Of a stretch of DNA of 64,000 nucleotides, positions 30,118 through 39,549 are shown one piece after another. The position numbers and the translations under genes are program-made. Source of the stretch: Lactobacillaceae bacterium (GTDB lineage Bacteria > Bacillota > Bacilli > Lactobacillales > Lactobacillaceae); contig JAITQG010000014.1 of assembly GCA_031289015.1 (NCBI GenBank), positions 1 to 64,000 on the forward strand. Direction: 5' to 3'. Each line of letters opens with the position of its first letter. The stretch's first letter is position 1. The notes beneath the pieces were generated by a model that saw nothing but the letters and a program-made list of their open reading frames with translations, was not told the origin of the DNA and made no database searches.

Positions 30118-30855
30118 TTAACGATGCGGGCGTTTGTGAGCAACGATGGCCCAAGGTAGATACATAATGAACCATAAAATCAGTAGGCAAACAATTAGTG
30201 ATAATGGATAATATGGACCAAACATATTTTGCAGGGCGGTGAGTGGTGATCCACCAGCGGCTGTGTTGAGGAACCAGAAATTGGTACCGAATAGACCGTT
30301 GAGCCAGTAGACAAATGGTACGCAAATGGCCACAAAGATGATTGACCGCCAGAGCCGATGCCAGTTCGGGACAAATTGTTTGCTGATTAATAACATCAGC
30401 GGATAGACAATTAATAAAGCGTGAATCAAAAAGCTTTGCCAAGTCCAGATATTCATGGCTGGATAATATGTCCAATCCGGGAATAATAAGGCCGCAAACG
30501 CCCCCCAGATGGTCAAACTGTATAGTAATTCGCGTGTGGTGTTGTTAGGCTTAATGGTATCAAAGGCCACGATGAAGATGCCTAAGCCACAGAGATGAAA
30601 GGGCATGACACTCGGATTGTATTGGCCAGTCAAAGCGAGGTAGGCTTGGCGCAAGAATTCAAGGGCAAAGATCAGGCCCCCGATTGTCCAACGCATATGG
30701 GTTTGTTGTTGGGAATTTGACCGTAGATAACAACGGACAATGTAGATATCGATTAGAATTAATAAGCCCAAAAATACCAGATGGGTCATGGAAAATTGTG
30801 CAAAACCGATGCCCTCTGGAATATCTGGTTGAAATGTCATGAAATACTTAAACAA
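30118..30855 (-). CDS. YwaF-like integral membrane protein (TIGR02206-type)
   Basis: A 245-aa protein with seven hydrophobic segments. The conserved MPFHLCGLGIFI motif (about residues 83-94) and WGAFAALLFPDWTYYP are the marks of the YwaF/TMEM164-like family. The function of bacterial members is not known. The last residues are basic (HKRPHR, inside). It is a single gene, convergent with the HAD gene. Confidence 0.82.
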   Translation of the reverse strand: MFKYFMTFQPDIPEGIGFAQFSMTHLVFLGLLILIDIYIVRCYLRSNSQQQTHMRWTIGGLIFALEFLRQAYLALTGQYNPSVMPFHLCGLGIFIVAFDTIKPNNTTRELLYSLTIWGAFAALLFPDWTYYPAMNIWTWQSFLIHALLIVYPLMLLISKQFVPNWHRLWRSIIFVAICVPFVYWLNGLFGTNFWFLNTAAGGSPLTALQNMFGPYYPLSLIVCLLILWFIMYLPWAIVAHKRPHR

Positions 30856-30975
30856 AGTCTTACTCCTTTGCGGTTATAATAATAACTATAAACTATTCAA
30901 TTGTAGATAACAAAGATGGATAGATTGTGATTAAAAATAAGTTAAAATTTAGCGAAGGCTGATTGCGAGATAATT

Positions 30976-31674
30976 ATGAAAACATATGCGATTGTAGGGA
31001 ATCAATACGAAGGGGTGTACACCAAACCTTGGAGTGAAGTACAAAAATATACGCACACGAAGCCGGCCCCCAAGTATAAGGGCTTTGCGACTAATGCTGA
31101 AGCTCAGGCGTGGTTTGCTGATATGACTGGGGCGAATGGTAACACAGCGCGTACTTATGAGGTCGCCTATGATGGAACTTTTGAGTGGCAAGCGGATCGG
31201 TATTACATTTTTACTGATGGTGGAACGCGTAACACTGGCAATGTGGCTGGTGGGCACGTGCAAGCGACTGACAAATCAGCTTGGGCTATTGCGATTTATC
31301 GAGGTGATCAACCGACCCAAGCCAGTTTTGCTGATAGTGGGGCGTTTTTAGGGAAGACTAATAACGAAATGGAAATTTATGCGCTGATTAATGCGTTGCA
31401 GCAAGCTAAAAAAGTTAGTGAGCCGGTGACGATTGTTAGTGATTCTAAGTATGTGTTGGATACGGTTACTGATTGGATGTATAACTGGCAGGCTGCTGGG
31501 TGGACTAAAAAGACTGGGGCGATTGCTAATTTGGCGGCTTGGCAGCTTGTTTATTCGCTTGTTTTGGAACTTAGTGAGCGGTTGGCGTTTATTTGGGTTA
31601 AGGGGCACGCTACTAGTGCTGGTAACGTCTTGGTTGATGAATTACTCAATCAGGAGATGGATCGTATTTCTTAG
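30976..31674 (+). CDS. Ribonuclease HI with N-terminal hybrid-binding (viroplasmin-like) domain
   Basis: It degrades RNA in RNA-DNA hybrids. Residues 1-47 form the hybrid-binding domain (YAIVGNQYEGVYTKPWSEVQ, then KYKGFATNAEAQAWF). The RNase H catalytic residues are Asp81 (FTDGGTR), Glu131 (NNEMEIYAL), Asp156 (VSDSKYV) and Asp221 (NVLVDELLN), so all four carboxylates are present. The length is 232 aa. No strong ribosome-binding site is visible before the ATG. The second structured-repeat pair begins 14 bases after its stop. Confidence 0.92.
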   Translation: MKTYAIVGNQYEGVYTKPWSEVQKYTHTKPAPKYKGFATNAEAQAWFADMTGANGNTARTYEVAYDGTFEWQADRYYIFTDGGTRNTGNVAGGHVQATDKSAWAIAIYRGDQPTQASFADSGAFLGKTNNEMEIYALINALQQAKKVSEPVTIVSDSKYVLDTVTDWMYNWQAAGWTKKTGAIANLAAWQLVYSLVLELSERLAFIWVKGHATSAGNVLVDELLNQEMDRIS

Positions 31675-31687
31675 ACGTTTGTTTGCT

Positions 31688-31935
31688 TAGCCGTTTCACG
31701 GCTAGGAATTTTAGTTTGGTGGGGGCAAGGGCTCCGCATTGGTGCTGTTGAAGGGGGCGACACGGTCCCACTAGTCTAAGGGATTCGGCCTTGCGCAAGC
31801 GCAAAACCAACTCCCTAAGACCGCGTTGGTGCCGCTACCTCGCTGTTTCATACAACAGCACCAATGCTCCACCCTTGACCCCACCAAACCAAAATCCCGA
31901 CCGCCAGTCGCTCTAGCTCCTTCTGGTCCTAGAGC
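31688..31935 (-). ncRNA. Structured repeat copy 3 (rod hairpin with lead hairpin), candidate RNA
   Basis: Read on the minus strand: lead hairpin GCTCTAG/CTAGAGC (31935-31910) with AAGGAGC, then GACTGG, then a rod with 24-bp arms (31895-31872 and 31731-31708) containing two G-U pairs. The core is nearly identical to copy 2. A terminal hairpin TAGCCG/CGGCTA follows (31704-31688). On the plus strand the same two arm positions would be A-C mismatches, which supports minus-strand RNA. A 22-base segment at 31685-31706 is an exact inverted copy of the end of copy 4. Confidence 0.6.
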
Positions 31936-32128
31936 TTCAGCCTTGTTACTTAGGACTTGATATAGCTTAAATTAATTTGTTTTGGGCTCAAAAAGATGCT
32001 TAATTCAATATTAAGCATCTTTTATTTTGTCCTTATAATTAGTCACGCACTAAATAATGATGTACATCCGAATTATCTCTGCCCTATGTTTTTAAATCAG
32101 GGGACAAAAATCAGTTTTACATTTTTAA

Positions 32129-32396
32129 GTGTTAGAAGTAGGGCAGTGAAGTTTTAGAGCTGTAAGGAGCTAAAGCGACTGGAAGCTGGTTTTTTGGTTG
32201 TTGGGGGAAGGGGCGGAGCATTGGTGCTGTAGTGGTGGAAAAAGCGAGGTAGGAGCACCAACGCGGTCTTTGGTTGGCAGTTCTGCTTTAGCAGGGCGGC
32301 CGACCTTAGACTAGTGGGACTCTGTCGCCCACCTCTACAGTACCAATGCGGAGCCCCTTCCCCCAACAACCAAAAAACCTAGCCGTGAAACGGCTA
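32129..32396 (+). ncRNA. Structured repeat copy 4 (rod hairpin with lead hairpin), candidate RNA
   Basis: The order is: upstream box GTGTTAGAAGTAGG (32129-32142, identical to copy 1), lead hairpin GTTTTAG/CTAAAGC (32151-32176, one G-U), GACTGG, rod with 27-bp perfectly complementary arms (32188-32214 and 32353-32379), a divergent apical hairpin GTTCTGC/GCAGGGC, and terminal hairpin TAGCCG/CGGCTA (32380-32396). It ends 8 bases from the dedA stop, so the terminal hairpin may also act as a convergent boundary. Confidence 0.6.
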
Positions 32397-32403
32397 AGCA
32401 CCC

Positions 32404-33066
32404 CTACTTACGATCATCACGCAAGAACAAACTAATGATTTTCTCGCGCACTTTTGGTCGGCTAATCACAACTCCAACAATAATCAAAACAAAAAACAAC
32501 AAGATGAAATTAATCCCATGCGGCAATTCCAACTTCCCAAAGAAATAACCCAAAGACACCAGTGAAATTGACCATAGAAAACTTGCCACAGCCGCCATGC
32601 GAATATAATCTACAAAAGCCAACCCCAAGCGGTGCGCCATCAATGGTACAGCCACCCGAATGAAAGGTAAAAACCGGCCAGTCACGATAAATAATAGCCA
32701 GCGCTTAGTGTGAAAACTTTCCTGCAATCGTTGCACAATCGGCCCATTTAAATGCCGATCTAATACCTTAATCCGACTGAGTTGGCGGACTAACCAAGCA
32801 CCAAAAAAGTAATTTACCACGTCACCAGCCAATGATGCAAAACCAAAGATGATGATGAGTAAAAATAGATCCTTAAAACTATGATTGGCCCCTGCAATAC
32901 TGCCGGTCGCAATTAATAGCGTGTCGCCGGGGATAAAGCCCATGACGATGCCCGCTGTTTCAATGAAAATTAACCCAAATAAAATCAAATACAAGGTCAA
33001 TTGATATTCTGCGTTGGCATTTAATAAATGCTCAACCCAAGCTGGTAGGTAATTGGCAAGTAACAT
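32404..33066 (-). CDS. DedA-family membrane protein
   Basis: A 220-aa multi-pass protein of the DedA/SNARE-associated family, implicated in lipid scrambling and undecaprenyl-phosphate recycling. Family marks are the FIPGDTLLIATGSIAG segment with its acidic residue, and FLPFIRVAVPLMAH (the F-x-R-x-x-x-P motif, about residues 133-146). An AAGGAGG site precedes the start. It is a single gene, with its 3' end against repeat copy 4. Confidence 0.9.
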   Translation of the reverse strand: MLLANYLPAWVEHLLNANAEYQLTLYLILFGLIFIETAGIVMGFIPGDTLLIATGSIAGANHSFKDLFLLIIIFGFASLAGDVVNYFFGAWLVRQLSRIKVLDRHLNGPIVQRLQESFHTKRWLLFIVTGRFLPFIRVAVPLMAHRLGLAFVDYIRMAAVASFLWSISLVSLGYFFGKLELPHGINFILLFFVLIIVGVVISRPKVREKIISLFLRDDRK

Positions 33067-33204
33067 CGGCCGCCTCCTTTAAAATCTCTAGTTTAAGTCT
33101 AGCATATTAGCCGGCTTTATCTGTATATTCTTCTTTTTTAGCCCGTATATTCGCTTGTAAAATTCATTGTACATTTACCGGATTAGTATTCTGCTGTTTT
33201 ACAC

Positions 33205-33245
33205 AAAAATCCCGTAGCCATTTGTATGTTGGCAGCGGGATTTTT
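33205..33245. terminator. argH terminator
   Basis: AAAAATCCCG paired with CGGGATTTTT (33205-33214 and 33236-33245), with inner GCCA/TGGC pairing, lies 5 bases past the argH stop. Confidence 0.85.
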
Positions 33246-33249
33246 CGGT

Positions 33250-34629
33250 TTAGTTATTTAATTTTTGTGCCCAGAGGTCTAGTTGGTGTTGGACTTGTGC
33301 AAAGCCAGTACCACCGTATGAATTCCGGCGCTCAACGGCCACGCGAGCTGATAAGGTATGATAAATATCTTGTTCAATGAGCGGTGAAATCTGTTGGTAG
33401 TCAGCTAATGAAATGTCGCTGAGATAAGTATGCGTCTTGAGACCATCCAAGACTAACTTACCAACAATGGCATGCGCTTCACGGAACGGCACACCTTTAT
33501 TAGCAAGATAATCGGCTAATTCAGTCGCATTTGAGAAGTCCTTTTGCACTGATTGTTCCATGATATCAGTGTTAACCGTCATGGTATCAATCATACCGGC
33601 ACAAATTTTGAGGCTGGCCAAAATGGTTTCGGCTGTATCAAACACGCCCTCTTTGTCTTCTTGCATGTCTTTGTTATACGCCAAAGGGAGGCCCTTCATC
33701 GTGGTTAACAACCCGATTAAATTACCATAGACCCGACCAATCTTGCCGCGGACCAGTTCAGCCATGTCGGGGTTTTTCTTTTGAGGCATGATTGAGCTAC
33801 CCGTTGAATACGTGTCGCTTAAAGTTACGAACTGGAATTCGTGTGAACACCATAAAATGATTTCTTCGCATAAGCGGCTGAGGTGCATCATCAAAATTGC
33901 GCTGTTACTCAAAAATTCCAACGTATAATCACGATCACTTACGGCATCCAAGGAATTTCCGTAAATATCTGAAAAATCTAGTAATTCTTGGGTGGCTTGG
34001 CGATCAATTGGGAATGTGGTCCCAGCCAATGCGGCTGCTCCCAACGGTGAAATGTCAGCGTGTGCCACATTGTTGGCAAAACGCTCGCGATCACGTTGAA
34101 ACATGCTCATATAGGCCAATAAATGGTGGCCAAAACTGATGGGTTGGGCGTGTTGGAGATGCGTGTAGCCGGGCATGATGGTCGTGACGTTTTGCTTAGC
34201 TTGGTGCAAAAAGACTTGTTGGAGCTTGAGTAATTCTGCATCAACTTCAGCCAACGTCTTTTTAACCCAAAGGTGCATGTCTGTGGCCACTTGGTCGTTT
34301 CGACTCCGTGCGGTGTGTAATTTACCAGCGACGGGGCCGATTTCATCATGCAACATTTTTTCGATATTTAGATGAATATCTTCATTTTCAATCGTGTATT
34401 CAAGGGTGCCGGCTTGGGCTTTTGCTAATAGGGTTTCTAAACCAGCTTTGATTTGGGCGGCTTCTGACTGGGTGATAATGCCAGTGTTGCCCAACATCGT
34501 CACGTGGGCGATTGAGCCCGTGATGTCCTCGACAACCAGAATCTGATCGACTTCAATTGAGGCCCCAAATGCATCAATCCAGGCTTCGTTGGTGGCTTCA
34601 AACCGGCCGCCCCATAATTTGTTACTCAT
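33250..34629 (-). CDS. argH: Argininosuccinate lyase
   Basis: The last step of arginine biosynthesis: argininosuccinate to arginine and fumarate. The fumarase-superfamily signature is [12 protein letters not shown] (about residue 280), with [13 protein letters not shown] near 110 and TVPHLQ-like YTHLQHAQP. The length of 459 aa is standard. It follows argG in the same direction, but an 18-bp hairpin with a T run separates them, so argH may need read-through or be expressed less. Confidence 0.97.
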   Translation of the reverse strand: MSNKLWGGRFEATNEAWIDAFGASIEVDQILVVEDITGSIAHVTMLGNTGIITQSEAAQIKAGLETLLAKAQAGTLEYTIENEDIHLNIEKMLHDEIGPVAGKLHTARSRNDQVATDMHLWVKKTLAEVDAELLKLQQVFLHQAKQNVTTIMPGYTHLQHAQPISFGHHLLAYMSMFQRDRERFANNVAHADISPLGAAALAGTTFPIDRQATQELLDFSDIYGNSLDAVSDRDYTLEFLSNSAILMMHLSRLCEEIILWCSHEFQFVTLSDTYSTGSSIMPQKKNPDMAELVRGKIGRVYGNLIGLLTTMKGLPLAYNKDMQEDKEGVFDTAETILASLKICAGMIDTMTVNTDIMEQSVQKDFSNATELADYLANKGVPFREAHAIVGKLVLDGLKTHTYLSDISLADYQQISPLIEQDIYHTLSARVAVERRNSYGGTGFAQVQHQLDLWAQKLNN

Positions 34630-34652
34630 AATATTGCTCCTCTGGGTTTAAT

Positions 34653-34695
34653 AAAAATCAATCAAGGTAGCTGACCACTACTTTGATTGATTTTT
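34653..34695 (-). terminator. Hairpin between argG and argH
   Basis: An 18-bp stem (one G-U) with a 7-base loop ends on the minus strand in TTTTTATT. It looks like an intrinsic terminator placed inside the argGH unit. Confidence 0.8.
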
Positions 34696-34714
34696 CTATT
34701 TGACTTGGTCGTGC

Positions 34715-35932
34715 TTATTGCAAAATTTGGCTATCTTGCTTCAACTTAGCTTGCACTTGGGCGTTAACCTTAGTTGGAAGACCGAATAGCTTGATGAAGC
34801 CAACTGCTGCTTCTTGATCGAATTCATCGGCTGAGGTGTAAGTTGACAACTTTTCATCATAAAGTGAATTTGCTGACTTACGCCCAATTGGAGTTGCTTG
34901 GCCCTTGAAGAGCTTAACTTTCACAATACCGTTAACCGCTGTTTGCGTTGCGTCGATGTAAGCCTTCAAGGCATCAGTGGCTGGATTGAACCACAATGCT
35001 TCATACACTGTGTTAGCCATTTGATTTTCCATGACGGGCTTGAAATGCGCCACTTCACGAACAAAGGTCAAATCTTCCAAATCCTTGTGCGCCTTCATGA
35101 TTACTTCGGCACCAGGGCATTCGTAAACTTCACGTGACTTAATGCCGACCAACCGGTTTTCAATGTGGTCAATCCGGCCGATGCCATGCTTACCAGCTAG
35201 AATATTGACTTCTTTAATCAATTCATACAAAGGATAAGCCGTACCGTTTAACTTCACAGGCACCCCATTGGCGAATTCGAGTTCGATATATTCTGCTTCA
35301 TTTGGTGATGCTTCAACGGCAACCGTCATTTCAAAGGCTTCTTCAGGACAAGTTTCCCAAGGGTTTTCCAAAATCCCAGCTTCGATCGCACGGCCCCAAA
35401 GATTCATATCAATTGAATATGGGTTGTCGAGATCGACCGGAATTGGAATCCCGTGTTGTTGGGCATAACTGATTTCTTCTTCACGTGACCACTTCCAGTC
35501 ACGCACTGGTGCCAAGACCTTAAAGTCAGGTGCCAAAGCTTGAATGGCCACTTCGAAACGCACTTGGTCGTTTCCCTTACCAGTACATCCGTGGGCAATG
35601 GTGGTCGCTCCAACTTGATTAGCGACTTCGACCAATTTCTTACTAATAACTGGCCGTGATAACGCAGATACTAGTGGGTACTTGTTTTCATACAACAAAT
35701 TCCCCTTGATGGCATAGCTGACATATTCGTCGGCGAATTCAGCTTTACAATCGAGCACGATTGATTGGCTGGCTCCCACTGTGAGCGCCTTGTTTTGGAT
35801 GAAATCTAAATCACGGCCTTCACCAACGTCAATACAAACGGCGATGACTTCATAATCGGCCTCTTTTAACCATTGAATTGCAACTGATGTGTCTAATCCG
35901 CCTGAATAGGCTAATACAACTTTTTCTCCCAT
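34715..35932 (-). CDS. argG: Argininosuccinate synthase
   Basis: It joins citrulline and aspartate with ATP. The N-terminal PP-loop is [16 protein letters not shown], followed by the citrulline/aspartate region [14 protein letters not shown]. The length is 405 aa from the ATG at 35932, which has AAAGGAG upstream and gives the usual family start [12 protein letters not shown]. The frame runs on to 36037 through AT-rich promoter sequence, which I exclude. It is divergent from argC. Confidence 0.97.
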   Translation of the reverse strand: MGEKVVLAYSGGLDTSVAIQWLKEADYEVIAVCIDVGEGRDLDFIQNKALTVGASQSIVLDCKAEFADEYVSYAIKGNLLYENKYPLVSALSRPVISKKLVEVANQVGATTIAHGCTGKGNDQVRFEVAIQALAPDFKVLAPVRDWKWSREEEISYAQQHGIPIPVDLDNPYSIDMNLWGRAIEAGILENPWETCPEEAFEMTVAVEASPNEAEYIELEFANGVPVKLNGTAYPLYELIKEVNILAGKHGIGRIDHIENRLVGIKSREVYECPGAEVIMKAHKDLEDLTFVREVAHFKPVMENQMANTVYEALWFNPATDALKAYIDATQTAVNGIVKVKLFKGQATPIGRKSANSLYDEKLSTYTSADEFDQEAAVGFIKLFGLPTKVNAQVQAKLKQDSQILQ

Positions 35933-35975
35933 GTGAATAAATTCTCCTTTAATATTTGTCTTTCTGCATAAATAT

Positions 35976-36004
35976 AGAATACGAGCGTTTATGCAAAAAG
36001 TCAA
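35976..36004 (-). promoter_or_regulatory. argG promoter
   Basis: On the minus strand -35 TTGACT (36004-35999), 17-base spacer and -10 TATTCT (35981-35976). Confidence 0.75.
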
Positions 36005-36050
36005 CAGTTTTAGCATAAAAACATAAAAATAATGCAATATTCACGGTTTA

Positions 36051-36066
36051 TGTGAATAAACATTCA
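36051..36066. promoter_or_regulatory. ARG box (ArgR/AhrC operator)
   Basis: TGTGAATAAACATTCA fits the arginine-repressor consensus TNTGAATWWWWATTCA at nearly every position. It lies 10 bases upstream of the argC -35 and between the two divergent promoters, so one site can repress both arms. A half site, GCAATATTCA, lies just upstream (36033-36042). No argR gene is in the window. Confidence 0.8.
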
Positions 36067-36075
36067 AAAAAAGCA

Positions 36076-36105
36076 TTGTAAATAGGCGTAATTTATGAGT
36101 ATAAT
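36076..36105 (+). promoter_or_regulatory. argCJDFB promoter
   Basis: -35 TTGTAA (36076-36081), 18-base spacer and a perfect -10 TATAAT (36100-36105), 30 bases before the argC start. Confidence 0.75.
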
Positions 36106-36134
36106 AATTCAAATAAGAAATTTGGGAGGCCTTT

Positions 36135-37163
36135 ATGAAAATAAGTATTGTTGGAATTACCGGCTATAGTGGGATCGAATTAATCCGTTTGCTACATCAA
36201 CACCCAACGGTTGAAATTGTTGGCGTGTATGCAGATTCATCCGCCGGAATTGAATTAGCCAATTATTATCCGCATTTGAAAAACATCTATTATATGGAAA
36301 TTAAGCAAATTGATGCCGCCGAAATTATGGCGACCAGTGATTGTGTGTTCTTTGCGACACCGAGTGGAATTAGCGCCAAATTAGCGCACCCATTTATCGC
36401 GGCTAAGTTCCCGATTATTGATTTGTCAGGTGATTATCGTTTGCCAGGTGAAAAATACGAGCAATGGTACGCTAAGCCAGCTGCAGATGCGACCGATTTA
36501 GCAACGATGCAATATGTCTTAGCTGATTTGGATGACAAGCCAGCTAATCAACAGATTGCCAACCCTGGTTGTTATGCCACGGCGACGTTGTTGGCGTTGG
36601 CACCGCTTGTCAAACATGGCTTAGTCGATAATTCATCAATGATTGTGGATGCCAAGTCAGGCTTGTCTGGCGCTGGTAAAAAGCTCAGCGAAACCAGTCA
36701 CTATAGCTTTATCCACGACAATATGCTGATGTATAAAGCTAATGAGCATCAACATATTCCAGAAATTGTGCAAAAATTACAAATCTGGGAGCCAAGCATT
36801 CAAAGTTTGCATTTCCAAACTTCATTAATCCCAGTCACGCGCGGGATTTTCGTCACGGCGTTTGCTAAGGTGCAACCCGGAGTGACTGAGGAACAATTGT
36901 ATGCAGCCTATCAACAAGTTTATGCCAATAGTCAATTTGTCCGCGTTCAACCCCAAGGTCAATTACCTAACTTAAAGCAAGTCATCGGCAGTAATTACTG
37001 TGACTTAGGCTTGACGTTGAACGAGACAACGGGCATTGTGACGGTCGTGTCTGTGATTGATAATTTGATCAAGGGTGCTGCAGGGCAAGCGATTCAAAAT
37101 ATGAATAAAATATTTGATTTACCAGAAAATGCAGGCTTAGATTTTGTGCCGCAATTTCCATAA
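36135..37163 (+). CDS. argC: N-acetyl-gamma-glutamyl-phosphate reductase
   Basis: The third step of ornithine synthesis, NADPH dependent. The Rossmann start is SIVGITGYSGIELIRLL. The catalytic nucleophile is Cys146 in NPGCYATA. The C-terminal substrate-binding part has GLSGAGKK and HQHIPEI. The length is 342 aa. First gene of a five-gene operon; GGGAGGC precedes the ATG. Confidence 0.97.
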   Translation: MKISIVGITGYSGIELIRLLHQHPTVEIVGVYADSSAGIELANYYPHLKNIYYMEIKQIDAAEIMATSDCVFFATPSGISAKLAHPFIAAKFPIIDLSGDYRLPGEKYEQWYAKPAADATDLATMQYVLADLDDKPANQQIANPGCYATATLLALAPLVKHGLVDNSSMIVDAKSGLSGAGKKLSETSHYSFIHDNMLMYKANEHQHIPEIVQKLQIWEPSIQSLHFQTSLIPVTRGIFVTAFAKVQPGVTEEQLYAAYQQVYANSQFVRVQPQGQLPNLKQVIGSNYCDLGLTLNETTGIVTVVSVIDNLIKGAAGQAIQNMNKIFDLPENAGLDFVPQFP

Positions 37164-37186
37164 TAATATTAATTGAGGATGATTAC

Positions 37187-38404
37187 ATGAAGATAATTGA
37201 AGGAAATATTGCCTCACCCCTAGGTTTTTTAGCCGATGGGAAGCATGTGGGCTTAAAAAATGACAAAAAAGATATGGGTATGTTGTATTCAACCGTGCCT
37301 GCCCAAGCAGCTGCGGTCTTTACTACCAATGTGATGAAGGCGGCTCCCATCTTTGTAACCAAGGATGCTTGGCAAACGGATGGCACGCTCCAAGCCGTCA
37401 TTGTGAACAGCGGAAATGCCAATGCGTGTACAGGCACACAAGGGTTAGATGATGCCAAGACGATGCAACAAGTTGCGGCCGCTCAATTGGGCTTGGCGCC
37501 TGAAGCTGTCGCCGTGGCCTCGACGGGGATGATTGGTGTGTCTTTGCCAATGCCTAAAATCACGGCTGGGATTGCCCAAATGGATGTGAAAAATGGGGTT
37601 TCTGCTGATTTTGCACAGGCAATTTTGACCACTGATACGCAATCCAAAGAAATCGTCGTGACCCAAGAAATTGGTGGGCAATTGGTGACGATGGCTGGTT
37701 GTGCTAAAGGAAGTGGGATGATTCACCCGAATATGGCGACGATGCTTGGTTTCATTACGACGGATGCCAAGATTGACCAACAACTCCTCCAAGCTACTTT
37801 GGCGAGCACGACTGAGGTCACATTTAACCAAATCACAGTCGATGGCGATACTTCGACCAACGATATGGTCATCGTGTTAGCCAACGGGCAAGCCAACAAC
37901 CCAGAAATTACCGCTGATACGCCTGAATATGTCCAATTCTTGGAAATGTTTAAGCATGTCATGGGTGAACTTGCAAAAAAGATTGCCCAAGACGGTGAAG
38001 GTGCGACCAAGTTGATCGAAGTTACCGTAAAAAACGCGACGAACGAGCTCGATGCACGGATGATGGCCAAGAAAATTGTTGGTTCATCATTAGTTAAGAC
38101 AGCTATCTTTGGCAGTGATCCAAATTGGGGTCGGATTATTTGTGCGTTAGGCTACAGTGGTGGTGTGATTGATCCAGCTAGCATTGATATTCAACTCGGG
38201 AGTCAAACCGTGTTGCAAGATAGCACACCGGTGACGTTTGACGACGACTTGATGACTAGTGAATTAGAACAAGCTAAGGTTTCAATCGTTGTGGATGTGA
38301 AACAAGGTAGCGCGACTGGTCTAGCTTGGGGCTGTGATTTGACGTATAAATATGTCGAAATCAATGCCCTTTACGATACGAGTAAAGCTGGGGGGAGCCT
38401 ATGA
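37187..38404 (+). CDS. argJ: Glutamate N-acetyltransferase / N-acetylglutamate synthase (ornithine acetyltransferase)
   Basis: It recycles the acetyl group from N-acetylornithine to glutamate. The precursor self-cleaves between Ala and Thr185 in PNMATML; Thr185 becomes the nucleophile. Other marks are KGSGMIHPNM and FGSDPNWGRIICALGYSG. Because argJ is present and no argA or argE is seen, the pathway is of the cyclic type. Whether the enzyme also makes acetylglutamate from acetyl-CoA cannot be told. Its end overlaps argD by 4 bases (ATGA). Confidence 0.96.
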   Translation: MKIIEGNIASPLGFLADGKHVGLKNDKKDMGMLYSTVPAQAAAVFTTNVMKAAPIFVTKDAWQTDGTLQAVIVNSGNANACTGTQGLDDAKTMQQVAAAQLGLAPEAVAVASTGMIGVSLPMPKITAGIAQMDVKNGVSADFAQAILTTDTQSKEIVVTQEIGGQLVTMAGCAKGSGMIHPNMATMLGFITTDAKIDQQLLQATLASTTEVTFNQITVDGDTSTNDMVIVLANGQANNPEITADTPEYVQFLEMFKHVMGELAKKIAQDGEGATKLIEVTVKNATNELDARMMAKKIVGSSLVKTAIFGSDPNWGRIICALGYSGGVIDPASIDIQLGSQTVLQDSTPVTFDDDLMTSELEQAKVSIVVDVKQGSATGLAWGCDLTYKYVEINALYDTSKAGGSL

Positions 38405-39549
38405 GTAATTTAATTCAAAATTATGCGCGGCAAGACCTCGAATTTGTGGATGGCCATGAAGCAACTTTAATCACTGCAAACGGGGCTGAATACCTCGACT
38501 TAACGAGTGGGATTGGGGTTTGGAATCTTGGTTTGAAGCATCCCGTGTTGGTCGAGGCGCTGCAAGAACAAGTTAACCAAATTTGGCATGTGCCCAACTT
38601 GTATACCAGTGCCTTGCAAGAAAAAGTGGCTGGGCAATTGAGTCTCAATGGAACGTATCAGGCCTTCTTTTGTAACAGTGGAACCGAGGCGAATGAAGCG
38701 GCCATTAAATTGGCGCGCTTAGCCACGGGTAAAACCAAGGTTGTGAGCTTTATCAACGGGTTTCACGGTCGGACGTACGGTTCAATGAGCATTACCGCAC
38801 AAGAGGCCATTCAAGCTGGATTTGCTCCCTTGGTTCCTGACATGGCGTATCTGGCCTTTAATCAAGTCGATTTTTCAGCCATTGATGCACAAACCGCGGC
38901 TGTTTTCGTGGAAATTATCCAAGGTGAAGGTGGCGTGACGCCCGCTGATGCTAGCTGGCTAAAGGCTTTAGCGGCGCGTTGTCAAACGGTTGGAGCATTG
39001 TTGGTCGTTGATGAAGTTCAAACTGGGATTGGCCGCTGCGGCAGTTTATATGCCTTTGAACAGTTTGGCTTAAATCCGGAGATTGTCACCGTTGCCAAAG
39101 CGTTGGGGAATGGCGTGCCGGTTGGGGCAATGCTTGCTAAACCAGCTGTTGCCAAAGCATTCACGCCAGGGACCCACGGATCAACGTATGGTGGCAATCG
39201 CTTGGCGTTAGCAGTAGCGACTGAAGTCTTAGCATTGGTTGATGACCCAGCGTTTTTGGCTAGTGTGGCGACAAAAGGCACGTTAGCGATGACGAACCTA
39301 ACCACGCAATTAGCAGACGTTAGCATCGTTAAAGACGTGCGTGGGATTGGCTTGATGCTGGGCATTGAACTGACGGATGCCAAGGTGTTAAATGCGGTGG
39401 TGGAAAAACTGGCTGCACAACACATCTTAGTGCTGACGGCCAAGCATAATACGCTACGACTCTTGCCACCTTTGGTAATCTCTGAAGCAGAATTAACTGC
39501 CGGCGTACAAGCAGTTATTGATGTGATTAAAGAAATGGACGTGAAATAG
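38401..39549 (+). CDS. argD: Acetylornithine aminotransferase
   Basis: A class III PLP aminotransferase of 382 aa that converts N-acetylglutamate semialdehyde to N-acetylornithine. Visible are FCNSGTEANEAAIKLAR (phosphate-binding), FHGRTYGSM, VVDEVQTGIGR with the cofactor Asp, and the PLP lysine in TVAKALGNGVPVGAML. It overlaps argJ and is joined directly to argF (TAG then ATG). Confidence 0.96.
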   Translation: MSNLIQNYARQDLEFVDGHEATLITANGAEYLDLTSGIGVWNLGLKHPVLVEALQEQVNQIWHVPNLYTSALQEKVAGQLSLNGTYQAFFCNSGTEANEAAIKLARLATGKTKVVSFINGFHGRTYGSMSITAQEAIQAGFAPLVPDMAYLAFNQVDFSAIDAQTAAVFVEIIQGEGGVTPADASWLKALAARCQTVGALLVVDEVQTGIGRCGSLYAFEQFGLNPEIVTVAKALGNGVPVGAMLAKPAVAKAFTPGTHGSTYGGNRLALAVATEVLALVDDPAFLASVATKGTLAMTNLTTQLADVSIVKDVRGIGLMLGIELTDAKVLNAVVEKLAAQHILVLTAKHNTLRLLPPLVISEAELTAGVQAVIDVIKEMDVK

